Source of the DNA: Acanthaster planci
Lineage: Eukaryota > Echinodermata > Asteroidea > Valvatida > Acanthasteridae
DNA length: 64,000 bases
Reading direction: 5' to 3'
NCBI RefSeq assembly: GCF_001949145.1
Contig: NW_019091361.1
Location: forward strand, 3,479,359-3,543,358
A program made the position numbers and the translations under genes. Positions 12,226-25,800 of the stretch are shown here, piece after piece. The notes beneath the pieces were generated by a model. It was not told the origin of the DNA and did no database searches. It saw nothing but the letters and a program-made list of their open reading frames with translations. Within the stretch, counting starts at the first letter, position 1, and each line of letters starts with the position of its first letter.

Positions 12226-12409
12226 GATACATGAAGAAAAAGCACTTGTGACATTAAATTGCAACATTAAACACCATAAGAAATGCTCTGAACAGTAAAG
12301 CAGATTGTTTTAGACGTTCAATACAGTTAACACTCAAATTTTTAGATTTGACACGGTAACATTTTCCGTTAAGATTTGCGATTTTCAATTAAAGCGAACC
12401 GCTCCTAAC

Positions 12410-12610
12410 ATTGCACTATATAATATTTTTAATGTGCTTCTATCATTTTTACATACCTTTTGAATTTTAGTTTCATTTTTACATATCCCATCCATTTTAG
12501 TTTTATTTCATCTTTTTTTCATTTTAATTTAGATATTTATTCCAATGGTAACGTATAATTTTTATTATTTTTATCCTTCATCTTTGTGTTTTTATTTTAA
12601 AATTCACGTG
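12410..12610. repeat. T-rich tract with internal duplication
   Basis: A strongly T-rich, A-poor plus strand contains two imperfect copies of CATTTTTACATA followed by ATTTTAGTTT. It is low-complexity DNA with no gene. Confidence 0.5.
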
Positions 12611-14660
12611 TAGCAACTTAACTTTCGGTTAAACCTCAGTTTTATTAAACAACTTTTAAAAACAACTTCAGCAATCACAATTCATGTACAATTTTGCAAA
12701 ACAGATAAATCGTTTAGAAACTTACATGTGATACTTCCCAGATGAATGAGAAGATATTCCAAATGCATGTAATTTCCAAACAGAAGAATTTCCTTTGGCG
12801 ACTGAGGGATTTCCAAGAGTAAGCATGTACTTCCAAGGTTGTAAATGTTATCTTCATTTGAAGAGACAGTAAACTGTAGTTCTCAAATAAGTCACTCGGG
12901 AAACTTGCTTGTTGGTGATGAAAAAGTACAGTCATATCGATAGCCTTTGCTAACTTAAATTCAGCATATTTCTGCAACTAACATATAGATATTAATCCAC
13001 ATGGACCGTACCATACACTGATGGTGTTGACTGCATGTCTGTGTGTAACTTCATGTAAGCATGTACTGTGCCTATGAATAGTTGTACACTCAGCTGAGGA
13101 GTTACTCAATCATGATGGCTTAACTGGGACAGGAATGAAGCTTTTATGTACATGCAGATATACATAGCTAGCCAACGCTGGACAAATGGTGGATTCATCT
13201 CAAAGCATCAGTAAAGCCTTTTTTTCTTTTGTACAATATGAACAATAAAGGAGGGAGGGTCGTGGTTTAAGTCGGAGAAATGACGAAAAGCTTTTTGAGT
13301 CGTTTCTCCTTAACATAACAGTTACTGCAAAAGTTTGGCTTATTGTAGTAGAAAAATATGCTGCTGCTAAGCTACGGTATTTCACGGGTTGGATGTGCTA
13401 ATGGTTGCCAGAACTTGGAGAATTCCACACCCTTTCTCTCCCTGGATTGCTGTCACCTCACAGAAAATAAGGGCATGTAGCTTAACTGGGGTTCACCTCA
13501 AGTGACCCCTTACAATAAATCCTGGCTTAGGCCAACCATACTGTTCATTTCACCGTATAGATTGTGACGTAATAAAAATTGCATAGTCACAAGGGTACAA
13601 CACTGGGTGCCATTGATGGATACTTGCATCACAACAAATACTGTATTGCGTAGAAAATGCTTTCAGGCATGCCCTCCCGCCTGATTCAACAAAGATTACA
13701 GAAGTATTGTAGATGATGCAACGCCCTAGCAGTTTATAAGACAACCATCCTTTGTATTAACTCCCCCTTCATCAAACATAGTGATGCATTTGTTAGCATA
13801 TCATAAATTCAGTAGTCATTTTTTTCACATCCTATGGGATGCCAAATGGTTTTGATTCATCAGCATATTTCTTCGTTTTTATTACACAGACTTTTTACAA
13901 AAAGAAAGCCAAACTGTCCTGCAAGTGCTCCGGGTATAAAATTCAGAATGCAGAGCAGCAGAACTGGGCTAGACGTACCTGGTTTTTATGGGAGACACGG
14001 ATTCTGCCCCCTTTAGCCTGTCCCACAAGGCACCCCAAAGTTGTAATTCACGGCTTGAAAGAAACATTTAATTTCCGCTCATGCAAATAACTTCCGAGTA
14101 TAAATCAAAACCCACACACACACCTGAGTAAATAATAATGGGTTCCTCCCCCCCCCCATTCCTTGCTCTCGGAATGAGAAGTGTTGATTGTGCTCTGCAT
14201 GAGGTAATGTTGTACAATTCCCTGCTGAAATCCTGGTAGCCAGGATTCTGTCCTGATGTCGGCCAGCTTTGTGTCGTAAATATTTTGTCAACAATTTCTG
14301 CAGTGAGTGCTCCCAGGACAAGTTCAAGATTATGTTTTGGAACTAAAAATCCCAGATTTTTGTCTTGGAGCACTCCCACCCCTTTTTACATTTGTGTATT
14401 CTGTTCTTATTGCAATCAATTTAATTGAAATCATGTCATGGGATATTATTAGTAGGATCATCAAGATAATTTACTTATGCCACTTCCTTTGGCTGATTAA
14501 AGGAGCTTCTCAAGATTTTTTGATTGTGACAATGTGGTGATTCAGAATGGCTAAATGAAAATATGAGAATTCTGGACACATTTTGTGTGGCTGCATTACA
14601 ATTATAATATAATTGATATTGACTTAATAGAACCAGTCTTGAGATTAGCTTCCTGTTTTG
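12611..14660. other. Non-coding stretch
   Basis: I see nothing here that I can support as a gene. Poly-C tracts occur at about 14150. Frames of up to 103 codons around 14068-14379 appear in two minus frames at once and look like chance. Confidence 0.45.
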
Positions 14661-14669
14661 AAACAGTTT

Positions 14670-14742
14670 TATGAAGGAAATAAATATGTGCTTGGCTGGT
14701 CTTAAACATTACCAACCAAGTACATATTTATTCCCATTCATA
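14670..14742. repeat. Long hairpin, about 31-bp arms and 10-nt loop
   Basis: The left arm (14670-14700, containing AATAAATATGTGCTTGG) and right arm (14711-14742, containing CCAAGTACATATTTATT) pair over about 31 bases with only a few mismatches and one bulge. The loop is CTTAAACATT. The size is that of a microRNA precursor, but the two arms of a young MITE would look the same. No mature sequence is recognised. Confidence 0.55.
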
Positions 14743-17700
14743 AATACCCTTTTTTAGTGAGTCACAAGAAGTCAATATATGATTTCCAAAGATTTTGTTC
14801 TAAAATTTCACTTTTATTTTCTTGGGTTGGGGTACAAACAGGGTTATGGCCAGAATTAAAGAAAAAAAAGGTAGAAATTGATTTTGGGACAGTTTCATGT
14901 CCCCTTCCTTCCCAAAATCCATCAAAAGCCCTGAAATGTAACCTCACACCTGAGATTGCCAAATTAGATTACATAAAGAAATCCTCAAACCCCCCCCCTC
15001 ATTTGATTCTGTAGATCCGTCCTTTTAACTGTCTAGATGTAGACGCCTATTCCGGTATTGCCCCTGAACAGGAGTGAATAATGAATCATACATTCGGCTG
15101 TTAGTGGTAAAATCACGCGCTGCACATGATTTGATTGGTATGTTGCAGCTAGGTTTAATGCACTGCATGGACAGCAAACACCACGTATATTTCAATTTGC
15201 ATAAGTGCGGCATTTTTTTATTACTTCAGTTTTCAGGATAACCTGATTGGGATGCTTAGTCACAGAGCCTCTGTCTAATGTGTTTCTGATTGGAAAATCC
15301 CATGTGATTGGTGAACTTTCCCTCTTCAAAAACTTAAATTGTATGTAGACTGTGCATTCAAGAGTTTAGTGGCCTCTGAGTGAAGTCCTTTCCACCGAGT
15401 TCAGAATAGAAGAGGAAGAAGGTTGGGCAAAGCGCCAACTTTGTCTTTGCACTGTTTTTGAACTTGAAGTGTTGATGGGCACTAGGGATACATTTTGTTG
15501 TTTTCAACACCTTGGAGTGAACATCACATCAATTGGTGTCTGGGTTTCTTCCTCCCGGTTGCCTGCCCCTTGCGAAGGTTGAGAAACTACAGGGCTTGGG
15601 TGGGCCCACTGGAAAATTGGCGTGAACAACCAAACATGTCATCAGTGATTTGGGCATAGCAAGCTCAGATCTTCTTGCGTGGAAGTCAGCAGAAGACTGT
15701 TTTGATAAAGAGGGCACTTGTGGGAAATGAAGGAAATTGGAACATACAGCGGTGCCATGGCACCGAGAGCGTATGGTTTACATTTCTGGTCAAAAGTTTA
15801 CATGCACTTCGGCTGAAGATATTTAATTACATTTTTTTAGATTTCACTTAATATTCCTCACAACCTGTCTGTTTTCTTAAGAAAATAATGAAGATGTTCA
15901 GAATGAACAGTCAGCCATAGAAAAAGAATGGTGATCAGAAATGGATAAAGTCATGCACTTTATAGTAATGAATTCACATGCATTTGAAGTTATGGCCACA
16001 AATATAGTCAGAAATTATTCTTAACGTAAATTCCACTGAGAATATTTTGCAATGTGCAGTCTTGCTATTGTATATTGAATCCCAGAGGTCTGGCCAGCTG
16101 AACCAGAAGCATTTCATCAGAATTGTCTTTAAAGTCTGTTACAGGCTGAAGGACTGCCAATGGAGTCTTCTTTTTTAAAATTTACTTTGGGGGTTACAGT
16201 TTGCAAAGGATAATATTTGCCAGCTTATCAGGGGTTTGTACCGGTACATAGCTATGAACTCCATGTAAATAAGAGGTCTGCTTTTACCAGGCAATCATGA
16301 TCTCCAGTGGGGCAAATGATTATTTGTTTGTCCCTGGCATGGAGTACGCACAGGTAATTTAAAAAATCTCTAATGTATTCTGTGTGTGTGTACCGCGCTC
16401 CTGTTAGGCACCAATGGCATTAGAGTGTTGCTGCTGCAAGTCTATTTTTTCCACCAGCGAGGGGGTATGTCGCGCAGAGTGAATGCCATCAGCAATGAAA
16501 AACAACCGTCAGTCATTAACAGGAAGGATACTGCCTGAACACCCGGCAGTTGTTTTTGTGTTCGCCCAATTGGCCCATGCACATTCATAAGATTGCTGCT
16601 TTGCTTCCAAGAAGTATTCTCCAGTATTGCTTGTGCCTAGGAGTGTTGCACAAGAATTCTGTGACCCATGTCCCACTGTTGCACACTGAAATGATAGATG
16701 TTGTCAAGGTAACAGCAAAACCTTGGTTAATGGCCTGGCACTGACCTACTCACATGACACAAGGGGGAGAAGCTTGTTCTCTTGCCCCCTCCCCAAGAAA
16801 GAGGAGGGGTGGGGAAGTGGGACATAGGGAAAAAGGGAAGGTACCTATCAGTACTGTACTGTTCATTTATTTTGACACTTACGAACTACTCGAAAGAGGT
16901 CTAGAATGCAGTACTATCTTAAAGATATTGCTGCATTCAGCTGCAAAGATATTGTCTTTGGCCAGATTCCGTGGAGAGGTGAAGCAGAACATTTGGCTGA
17001 GCAAATTGATGTATTAAGCAGAAATGAGCAGAGAACAAGTCGCAGGTATTGCATTTTGCATGGCACTTTGGATAACCATCTTTTGCTATTAAAGCGAGTA
17101 TTTTCTTTATGAAGCAAATTCCCTTGTTAATGAAGATGTAAAATCGGCCCATATGTGTAGGTTACATGGCATGTGTATGTATCTACTTCTGCTTCATCAT
17201 TGTACATGTAGTGTATTTGTCACCTGACATAGTTTGCTGCACAGCAATATATGAGTATCTACAGCTGGGCTTGTATTTTGGATGATCATTTGGTTGTTTT
17301 CTGAATATCTGATCCACCCCAGACACCAGGAAATAAGCTAGCCTTTTTTTATTTGACAAATCCACTGGATTTCTTGCGAATAAGTTCAAGAGAGGGCTCC
17401 ACAATCTCTTGCTGTAAACATGTTTGTTTGCCACGATTTATGCTCTTTCTTCACGTGTCTTGCCCACAGCTGTGAAAATATGGGTACAGTTCCTTTGAAA
17501 ACAGATTCACAAATAGACATTCTTAGAGCTCATCCTGTTATTCTGATCATGATTTATTTGTGAAGTTTCAAACACACCCTTCACCTCTGTGCACAATCCC
17601 CCCAGTGATCGAAGATGAAGTGAGTGACAGGTCGGAGCGTGCTGCCATCTTGGATTTCCCTCCAAATAGCTAAACAAATTGGCCAAGGTAAATCTCCAAT

Positions 17701-20700
17701 TATCTTCGGTGCTGCCTCACTGTGGGGTATTTATCCAGCGAAACGACCCCTGTCTATCCTCCTCTCAGATCAGTTCCCCTTTCCCCCGCCCCCAACACCC
17801 TCAGATTTCTCCGGTTACTGGTCAAGCTGTGCATGGCATAGCAGCAGCGTGTAGACAAAAACGTGGTGTAGAAATTCAAGAATTTTAATTTGCTTTTTAT
17901 AGTGCCGGGGAGATGTTTGTCCAATTAGGGTCCCGCTCAGCATCTTGTGAAGTTTTCCGATGAAGTGACCCTCTTTGTCCTTTTGGTTCAGTTAAAAGAA
18001 TTTATACTTCAAGAATTCGGTTTGATAACTTTGCTGCTGTCTATCTCACCCACATTCTAAGATTGAAAAATTGATATTTTCCACTATGAAAGATTACCCA
18101 TCATAATGCCCATATTCATCTTTTTCCAATATTTTCCCTTTCAAGGGAAGATTTAGTGTGCCATGAAAATGAGGAATATATTCAACTAGAAGACCAATAT
18201 TGTTCACGTAGCAGTCAGTTGGATAATTAAGCATACTGAAATAAATTTAATTTTCCAAATGAATAGGCTCAAGTGAAGTGAAATAGTTGGAAGATGTCCA
18301 ACTCCAAAAGTCTACACAGCCACCACTTCTGGAGGACTAAATTTTATTCTTTGTCCTTGTTTGTTCACATAACAAAATACTGAAGAATGAATTTTGTCCC
18401 AATTAAGTGTGGTATAAAGTTCCTGAGTGCATTCTAAAATTAGGTTTGAAGACTAAAAATTAGACCACAGATTTTCTGCATTGATGCCAGATTGTGTCGG
18501 GGATCATTCATAATGTTACTCTTGTAGATTGCTTTATCACTCTTCCTAATATTATTTCAGTTGCAACACTTTGGCAACATTTTTGGTGGTGTATTCATTT
18601 CATAATGGAATAAGTGAAAAGCACCAATTGTGCCTACTGCTCTATACAGATGTTCTGTCTTCAAAGTGGTCGAGGAAACCACAGGAAATCCATCACGTTC
18701 CATGCATGAATATGACCATATTGCGGAAAATTGGATTACAAGAAATGGCGACGAGCACACTCTCTGTTATTAAGTTTGACAGTGGTAACCTGAGAGATTT
18801 CCGACCAAACTCAGCCAAAACACAGCCCAGACACCTAGTCATGTCTCGTTTCACAAATGGAACTTTTATTGGGGAATAAATGTCCGGCGTCTCTCCAAGA
18901 GACCGCTCAGTAGCCTCTTTATGGCAAGAGCAGAAATAAGATAATTGATGTCATTTGATATCAGATGACAACCAATAACACACCGGGGTTCTGTTTGTTC
19001 TGTGTGGGCAGGGATCTCAAGAGACTTCAACACCAAGTACTTTATTTTAGGAACTTGATGTTACAGATCATTTGCCAAGTTAGGCTTTGTATATTTTATT
19101 TCCAGGAATGTCACAATAAGTGGGTCAAGGTAAAATAAAAGCGCAACTTAATGATAACATTTTCTTTAGCCTAGTATGTGGGAATAAATGCTACACCCAT
19201 AGGCCAGCCAGGCCTTTGTGTTGAAGCCGAAAAAGTTTAAGTAAGAAAAATTCATTCAGTGGACTGCAATGGGGCTCAGATTAACGCACATTGTAATTTA
19301 AGTCTACATCTTTAAAAATGGCTGTCATCTGTGGTGTCATTCTTTCAATTAATTGGATGATGGCAACCTCCCTTGATCTTTAAGATGATTTAATAACTTA
19401 TATACAGGCACTCCCAGCAATGGTCCCTACTCTTACAAAAATGTGTTCCATAGTGCCTGCTGTGTAGCAATTGTAAAACAACGTATCATTCAAAGATTCT
19501 ACTTAGTTGTCATTTCTAGGGTATTTTTAGTAAAGCTCTGAGAAAAAATCCTTCGATGCGCAAATAAATTCATCTCCTTGTCCAAATATGATCAGACAAG
19601 CACATGTTCCCCTCCACCAATCTGAGGTTCCTGCACCAAAAAAAAAAATGTCTTCTGTCCCGGGTGGTTTATTTTTAAAGCGCGTATATGAGTCGGCAGT
19701 GTATCAACACATCCGGGGCTGGAGGAAAATGGGTAAGTGTTTGCGTTACGGTGGATGGTTGGATGAGGGGAAACAAATCCCAAGCCTTCCTTCCAATGTC
19801 ACCCTCAATGGCCCATGACTTGAACTTCCCCCCAAGGAGCACAAGGCATGTCCTCCTGGGGCAAACACTGTGGATGTGATGTTGAACCATGCCAGCGCCA
19901 TTGTGGGTGGGGTTTTAATCCAGATTTGGCTATCAGTATAGAGTCAATTTATTTTGTAAAGTTTCAAGGTTAGTTTTTGTCAAGTGTCACTATAATGGAG
20001 CACTGAAAACAATTAGATATTTTGTTTGTTAACTGTAAATTATCTCAATTGATTCTGTTGTTTTGAAATAATATTTTTGTCCCACCTCCAAAAAGGATTT
20101 CTTACCCACTCTATTATTTGAAGCAAGCAAAGTACTCTTTTGAGGAAGCAATTCATTATGTCAAGGCAAAAAAGATTATTTTGGAGAGTGAATAATTTGA
20201 AATTTATAACATGAAATGTTGATGACATGTCCAATACTACATGTCAGTGATTAATCACCTGTTATTGATCATTCTAAAAACTAGCTGGATTAGAGATATG
20301 TTCATTATCTGTTGGAGTGCCAGACAGTGTTAGACTTGGCTCGTCTGTATTTTAAGACCATCGTAAGAAGACATACAATCTGTCAGATTAGATTGATCTT
20401 AAAGGGATTAGATGTTTCAACACCATAGCTCAAAGGCAGCAGTTGTTGGATCAGGTGCAGAAGATGAGCTTGCAACTTCACCACCTCTATATTTGGGAAG
20501 TGAGCAATCAGTGGGGAAAAGGTCAAAGCACGCTAAGCAGCTGAAATTATCTTCAAAAGTAATGTCCATGCACCATAGTCACTCTGAGGTCTTTGCTTTG
20601 AAGTTGTAAAGTGTTTTCATTTTCCTTTTACAGATTTGTTCGCTGAACAGCAGAACTATAACAAGTTTAAATGTTTGTGTAATATTAAAAACAACGAATG

Positions 20701-22690
20701 ACAAAAGTGATGAAACATTTCAAGTCACGTCACCGATCTCTACAAGCTCATCTGCAAAGAACAGTGTGTCTCACACAGTGTGAACAAATTTACAGGATTT
20801 GGGAGGGTTTGTTTAAAATCCCTGACAACATCTTCACTGAGAAATAGTGGTTTTTCATTGAAAATGTTTGTCTAAATGGGGAGGCAGAAGGAGGTTTCTT
20901 ACTTATTAGTTCTGACCACAGCCTGAACGTTTCCACTATTTGAAGATAGACATGAGTGCAGGACTGCTGCTGATGTGTCCTCGACTTAACTTACGAGAAT
21001 GTGGCACAACTACAGTTGTTCCCCCCCCCCATTTCATGTCTTGAAATGTAAACAACCTATGTTTGAGCCACAGCTCACCAGGTTTCATTGCACCTACGAA
21101 ACAATGTGTCCCCCCCTGCCCCTTAGAAGTGTCACATGGTCAGGAGATTGACTGAAGAGCAGAGCTATGGGTGGTTTATGGACTTGAACAAGTGGGCTGC
21201 CTGACTCAGCATAAGTGCTGAGTAATGTTGGTTGTGACTGTAGGTGTGGGGAGACTTATGCTGCATCATCATCAATACGTGTACATGTACAGTGACATTT
21301 ACTTTGGAACAAATAGATGGGGAAACTCATCAGTGTGCATATCACTTTGACAACAATTTAGCATCAGTTTCACTTCAAACCCCTGACGGCAGGTCATTCA
21401 CCTCCACAAACCAGAGTGGCACAGGCTGGCAGCATGTACCCTATCGTTCAACCATTTTTTCACGACTGAATTATTGCCCTTAATATGTTGACTCAAGAAC
21501 TCCACAGAATTCTGTGCATGACCTTCCATAAGCATTGTCTGCAGTATAGACTGTTGGGTGTGCTACCCACCCTTATCAAAACAGTTGCATCAAAATAGGG
21601 GCAATGAATTTACGTTATTGAGAAACATATCCAGGGTCGTTTTCAACTTGAGGTGGAGACAACTGGAACGTAAAATTTAAAAAACTCACTGTTGCCAGTT
21701 TTCCTGGACAGAAGGTGCATGCACATTGTTGATAGTGGAATTTTTATTTCCTTAGTGAAGCTGATTCACAGTATCCTAGACTTATGGATAAATGTTTTGG
21801 CTGCTTTTCCTTTTCAAAAGGTGCACTTCAGTAAACCACGGTCCCAAACAACCCAAAACTAAAGCAATCCAATTAGTTCTCATGATTTTCGATGTCCCCA
21901 GAGTGGAGGCAAGGCATTGACCCTAGTTTCATGATACAAAGAGGCTAATGAGGCATACGGACTCACACAGACAAGTTGTCTGATTTGGGCGGAGGAGTCT
22001 AAATGCCGAACAATGCCTGGCGACGCCAGCCGAACAATGCAAGACATGCTGTAGCCAGGTGATGGACAGTTGACTAGCTGACCATACGCTGGAGAGTATT
22101 CTTAACTATGAGGAAAACTGAGATATTATACTGATAATTTTTGAAGAACTGAGTACCAAAGTCACCAAACACAAGCATTTTTCCAGGTCAGACTAGGAAA
22201 ACAGCCCTGAAATTTTGTCTTTTAATGGTGTAGTTGAGATGCATGGTCATGTGTGTCTGGGGAGGGGGGAGGAAGGGGAATTCCTCCCCCCGCCCACCCC
22301 CCCAAAAAAGGGAAAAAAAAGGAAAAGCAAAAGAAAAGGCAAAAGGGGATGAAGATACCAATATTGCTTGAAAATGTACCTCAGAATTGACCCCCCCTTC
22401 CACTGTGTTCATAGTTCGTCAGTTTGATGCTGATGAGTGCTTTGCATTCCCACCCCCCCCACCCCAGGAGAAAAATCCCAATGATGCCCATGCATCTGAT
22501 TCTTATATAGTGTATGAGTGTGTGAAATGACCCTTAGGCACATGACGTGACATATCTAGAGGCATGATAGCCATCATACCCAAGATCCACATATAGCCGA
22601 TGTATTTACAGTAGAAAGTCACATAAAACGTGCCTGTAATTTATACAACAGTAAACCCTTAAAGTAGGTCAGGCTTGTATCCTTACCATA
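14743..22690. other. Long non-coding stretch
   Basis: About 8 kb without a recognisable gene. A perfect 16-bp palindrome CGGTGCCATGGCACCG sits at 15750-15765. Poly-C/poly-G runs occur near 21018, 21110 and 22260-22460, the last flanked by purine-rich DNA. Open frames at 18571-18879 and 21244-21483 (plus) have protein-like composition but no family resemblance and no convincing splice sites. The stretch could be intergenic or an intron of a gene outside the window. Confidence 0.45.
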
Positions 22691-22703
22691 TACCAAAATG
22701 CAG

Positions 22704-22802
22704 TAGCTTTAGTTTACTCAGAAGTCAGTGTTCTAGTTTTTGTTTCATCATCTAGCTTTAGTTTACTCAGAAGTCAGTGTTCTATTTTTGTTTGTTTAAT
22801 CA
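22704..22802. repeat. Tandem duplication, 49-bp unit, two copies
   Basis: TAGCTTTAGTTTACTCAGAA begins at 22704 and again at 22753. The copies differ by a few bases near the TTTTTGTTT tract. This is a recent local duplication in non-coding DNA. Confidence 0.8.
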
Positions 22803-22856
22803 TCATTCTGTTGAATTTGGCTCATGCAAAACGGACCCGCAAGTCACAATACTGGG

Positions 22857-22880
22857 TATTTATTTATTTATTTATTTATT
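22857..22880. repeat. TATT microsatellite
   Basis: About six uninterrupted TATT units. Confidence 0.85.
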
Positions 22881-25800
22881 GTTCACCTGTAGGATAGACT
22901 CGTGAAATTTTGCATTTTCCATTTGTAATTCGTGCTACATGCCATCTGGCAGCGTATTCCTTGGATGCGATGGACGTGACATCTATGCTGTATTAGACTA
23001 GACAAGCTCTTCAAGATAAAGAAGGGAGACCTAGTCATCACAAGTTCCAACCTATTAACACCATACAGAGCTACGTGGAACGTGACATGCAATTAGTTGA
23101 ATGGTTCAATCAGCAGCCATATAGTTCATGTCATGGCTCCAAGTCGGCCTTAGAAGAGGTGCAACCAACCAGGGTTCCTAGGAGGAAGGCAGAGAAGGAA
23201 CTTTGTGTCTGGAAACTTGTACTCCGTGTAGTGCTCCAGGATTAAGAAAGCTACCACTGGACGACTTGCCATCAGTGAAAATGTGCAAAAATGTGACGTT
23301 TTAGACGTGAAAGTCCATTTCTAACTCTGGAGTGAAACAACCTGTAATGTACTTGTACAGTTGGTATAAGGAAGTCATACGTACATGTACCTCGTACATA
23401 TGAGTCAGGCGCGCACACAAAAGACTTTCACATGTACATGTATATATGGGGTGAGTAGTGTGTACCTCCGTCTTTGGTTTTATCAAGTCTTAGAGTAGCC
23501 TTTGGCTGGATAATATAGTTTAACTGCCCAAGATTCACTGTACGTCTCTTGACAGTTTAAAAGGGGTGACTCGGTTGCAAATGTCATGTGCAGCGGGCAC
23601 ATGGTACATACTGTGGTAAATAAACTACAGAGTAAACAGCAAAGTACAGAAACAAATAGCAAAGGTGGAGCTTGAAGAAGGATATAAATTGTTAGCGTCC
23701 CGATATTAAGACGTTTTTGGAACTGCAGTATCTTGACTTTTTGTTTGAAAGATGAATAAAGATGATGCACAGCTAGTTTTCAGATTTTTAGGGTGGAAAT
23801 TCCTTACTAAGAGAAAAAGGAAAGTGAGAATTTAGTTGGATAATATTTTGCAGGTGTTTTCTGTTTCTCATTTTAACATGTACTTGTCAATTCATTAAAT
23901 ATTTGTTGTCTTTTGACCACTTGTGATACAGGCAAAGCTCCTACAATCACAATAGCTCTACACCTGAAAAATATTCTGATCGTTCTCCCAGTTGTAATAA
24001 CAATGGAGACCATGTGGACTGCCTTCATGTCAGAACTGCTGTTGCCAGAATCGGACAAAAAGTGCATCCCTTTGTCATGAAAGGGTCTCGTTATTTATCC
24101 AACCAAAACACTTGAGTGCCCTGGATCCAGGTGTGTTTCAATGCGAAAGGACAATAAATGACTGATCTCTACTACTCGGCATGTGTGGAATCATCATTTC
24201 ACCTAACAGTGTAGTATTAATACGCAAAAATAATACAGTGAATTGGGTCAGTGCGGGATGGCTGCATTGGCTTGGATTTGATTCTGGCAGTACTCCCCCC
24301 CCCCAAAAAAAAATCCTTCAGGGGGAACATACCTCTTTCGATGAACAGGTTTTGGTTCTAGATTTCATTTATGTATTTAATATCCCTTGAATCCAACATA
24401 GTAATTGAAATACATTGAAATTCGTTGTGGTTTTGCGAGTGTTAAAAACTTGATAATCAAAATATATTTATAAATACAAAACAATAATAAACAATGCAAC
24501 AAACATTTACACCAAAATTACAACAGATAACTTCAGACAGCATGAGTAAAATAACGATTGATAAATAAAATGAGATTAAGATAACAATAAAATCTGATGA
24601 ATCACTGATTAGGACTGTGATTGCACCTGTACATGTACATTCATTCAGATTTGTCATTAAGACAAAGGTTTGGCAACAGTAAACACATTTCCTCTTCAGT
24701 ACTGCGCATGGTAAGTTCCACTGTTCAAGTGCATTTTTAAAGCTTGGATGGGCAAAAGGCATTGTTTTTATCTTGTTGCAAACTATTTAATTAACCCATC
24801 CTGAATGGCAAGCTCTTGTTTTGATTAAATGGGATGGGTGGTTCGTGTTGTGCAACGTTTGTTATGACCCAGCTCAACATTTTCCTTATGTTCTGGTAGT
24901 GTGTCAAGGATATGCATGTTTGTTTTATAGATCTGATAGTTATTGTGAATTGTTCTGGAAGATGTTATGTTTATGAGGGTTGTGAGTTTCCCATAGAATT
25001 GGTTGTTTTGTCTGCAGTCAGTAGTCAGGGAGAGACAAGTTTGGCCTCTGCAACTCAGTTGTCACAGAAAGAGATGAACAAACTGATGGTAAAGCTATGT
25101 TAGTTATTTTGACAAATAAATCCACCTAAATGTCATCACTTGAGAAGGAATGCAGCTCTCTTGGTTAAAAAGTTGGAAATAATAAACATGTTGTTGAAAT
25201 ATGACTTTTGACAGGATTCTTGTGACACAACATGATCAGGCAGAGGAAATTTACTGGTTTTTTGTCATCAGCTTCGGACTTTCACTCAGGATATAAATGT
25301 GAGAAGCTGTCAGCCGGCTGTAAACATTTTGAAAGTTTGGTAAAAGATTTATTGGATAAACCAACACTTAAAAAGGTGGAAAATAGCCCCAAAGATGGCA
25401 CAAAGACAAAATATGGGGTATATTTTGCCTCTGGTGCTCCTGGGAGGTCTCTGCCAACATGAGGGGGGAAGAAATATCTGTGTCTGCAAATATCACCTAA
25501 AGTTCAAAGTTATAAAGAAGCTTCTGCACTTGAAAACAGGGGAAATTGGAGGGATCAATCAGTGAGTATGGAGAGATTGACAGTAGTTAAAAATAATTTA
25601 TTCCTACGTACAGAGAACCTCCAGTTTCCACAGCTAGAGTTCACAGAGTGTGAAAGCTGGACGTGTAAAATTGCAATGTCTTTACCCCCCCCCCAAAAAA
25701 AAGAAGATTCCCAAACTATTGCACATGCTCTCAGGAGCTATTCTCACTGCTGGGAGATAGACTGATTAGTGTCATTTTTCCTTTCTTCTTCTGATCTCCT

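Noticed and set aside
24457-24762. Minus-strand 101-codon frame, considered as reverse-transcriptase C-terminus
   Set aside because: No recognisable motif and mostly hydrophobic AT-driven sequence after the first 35 residues.
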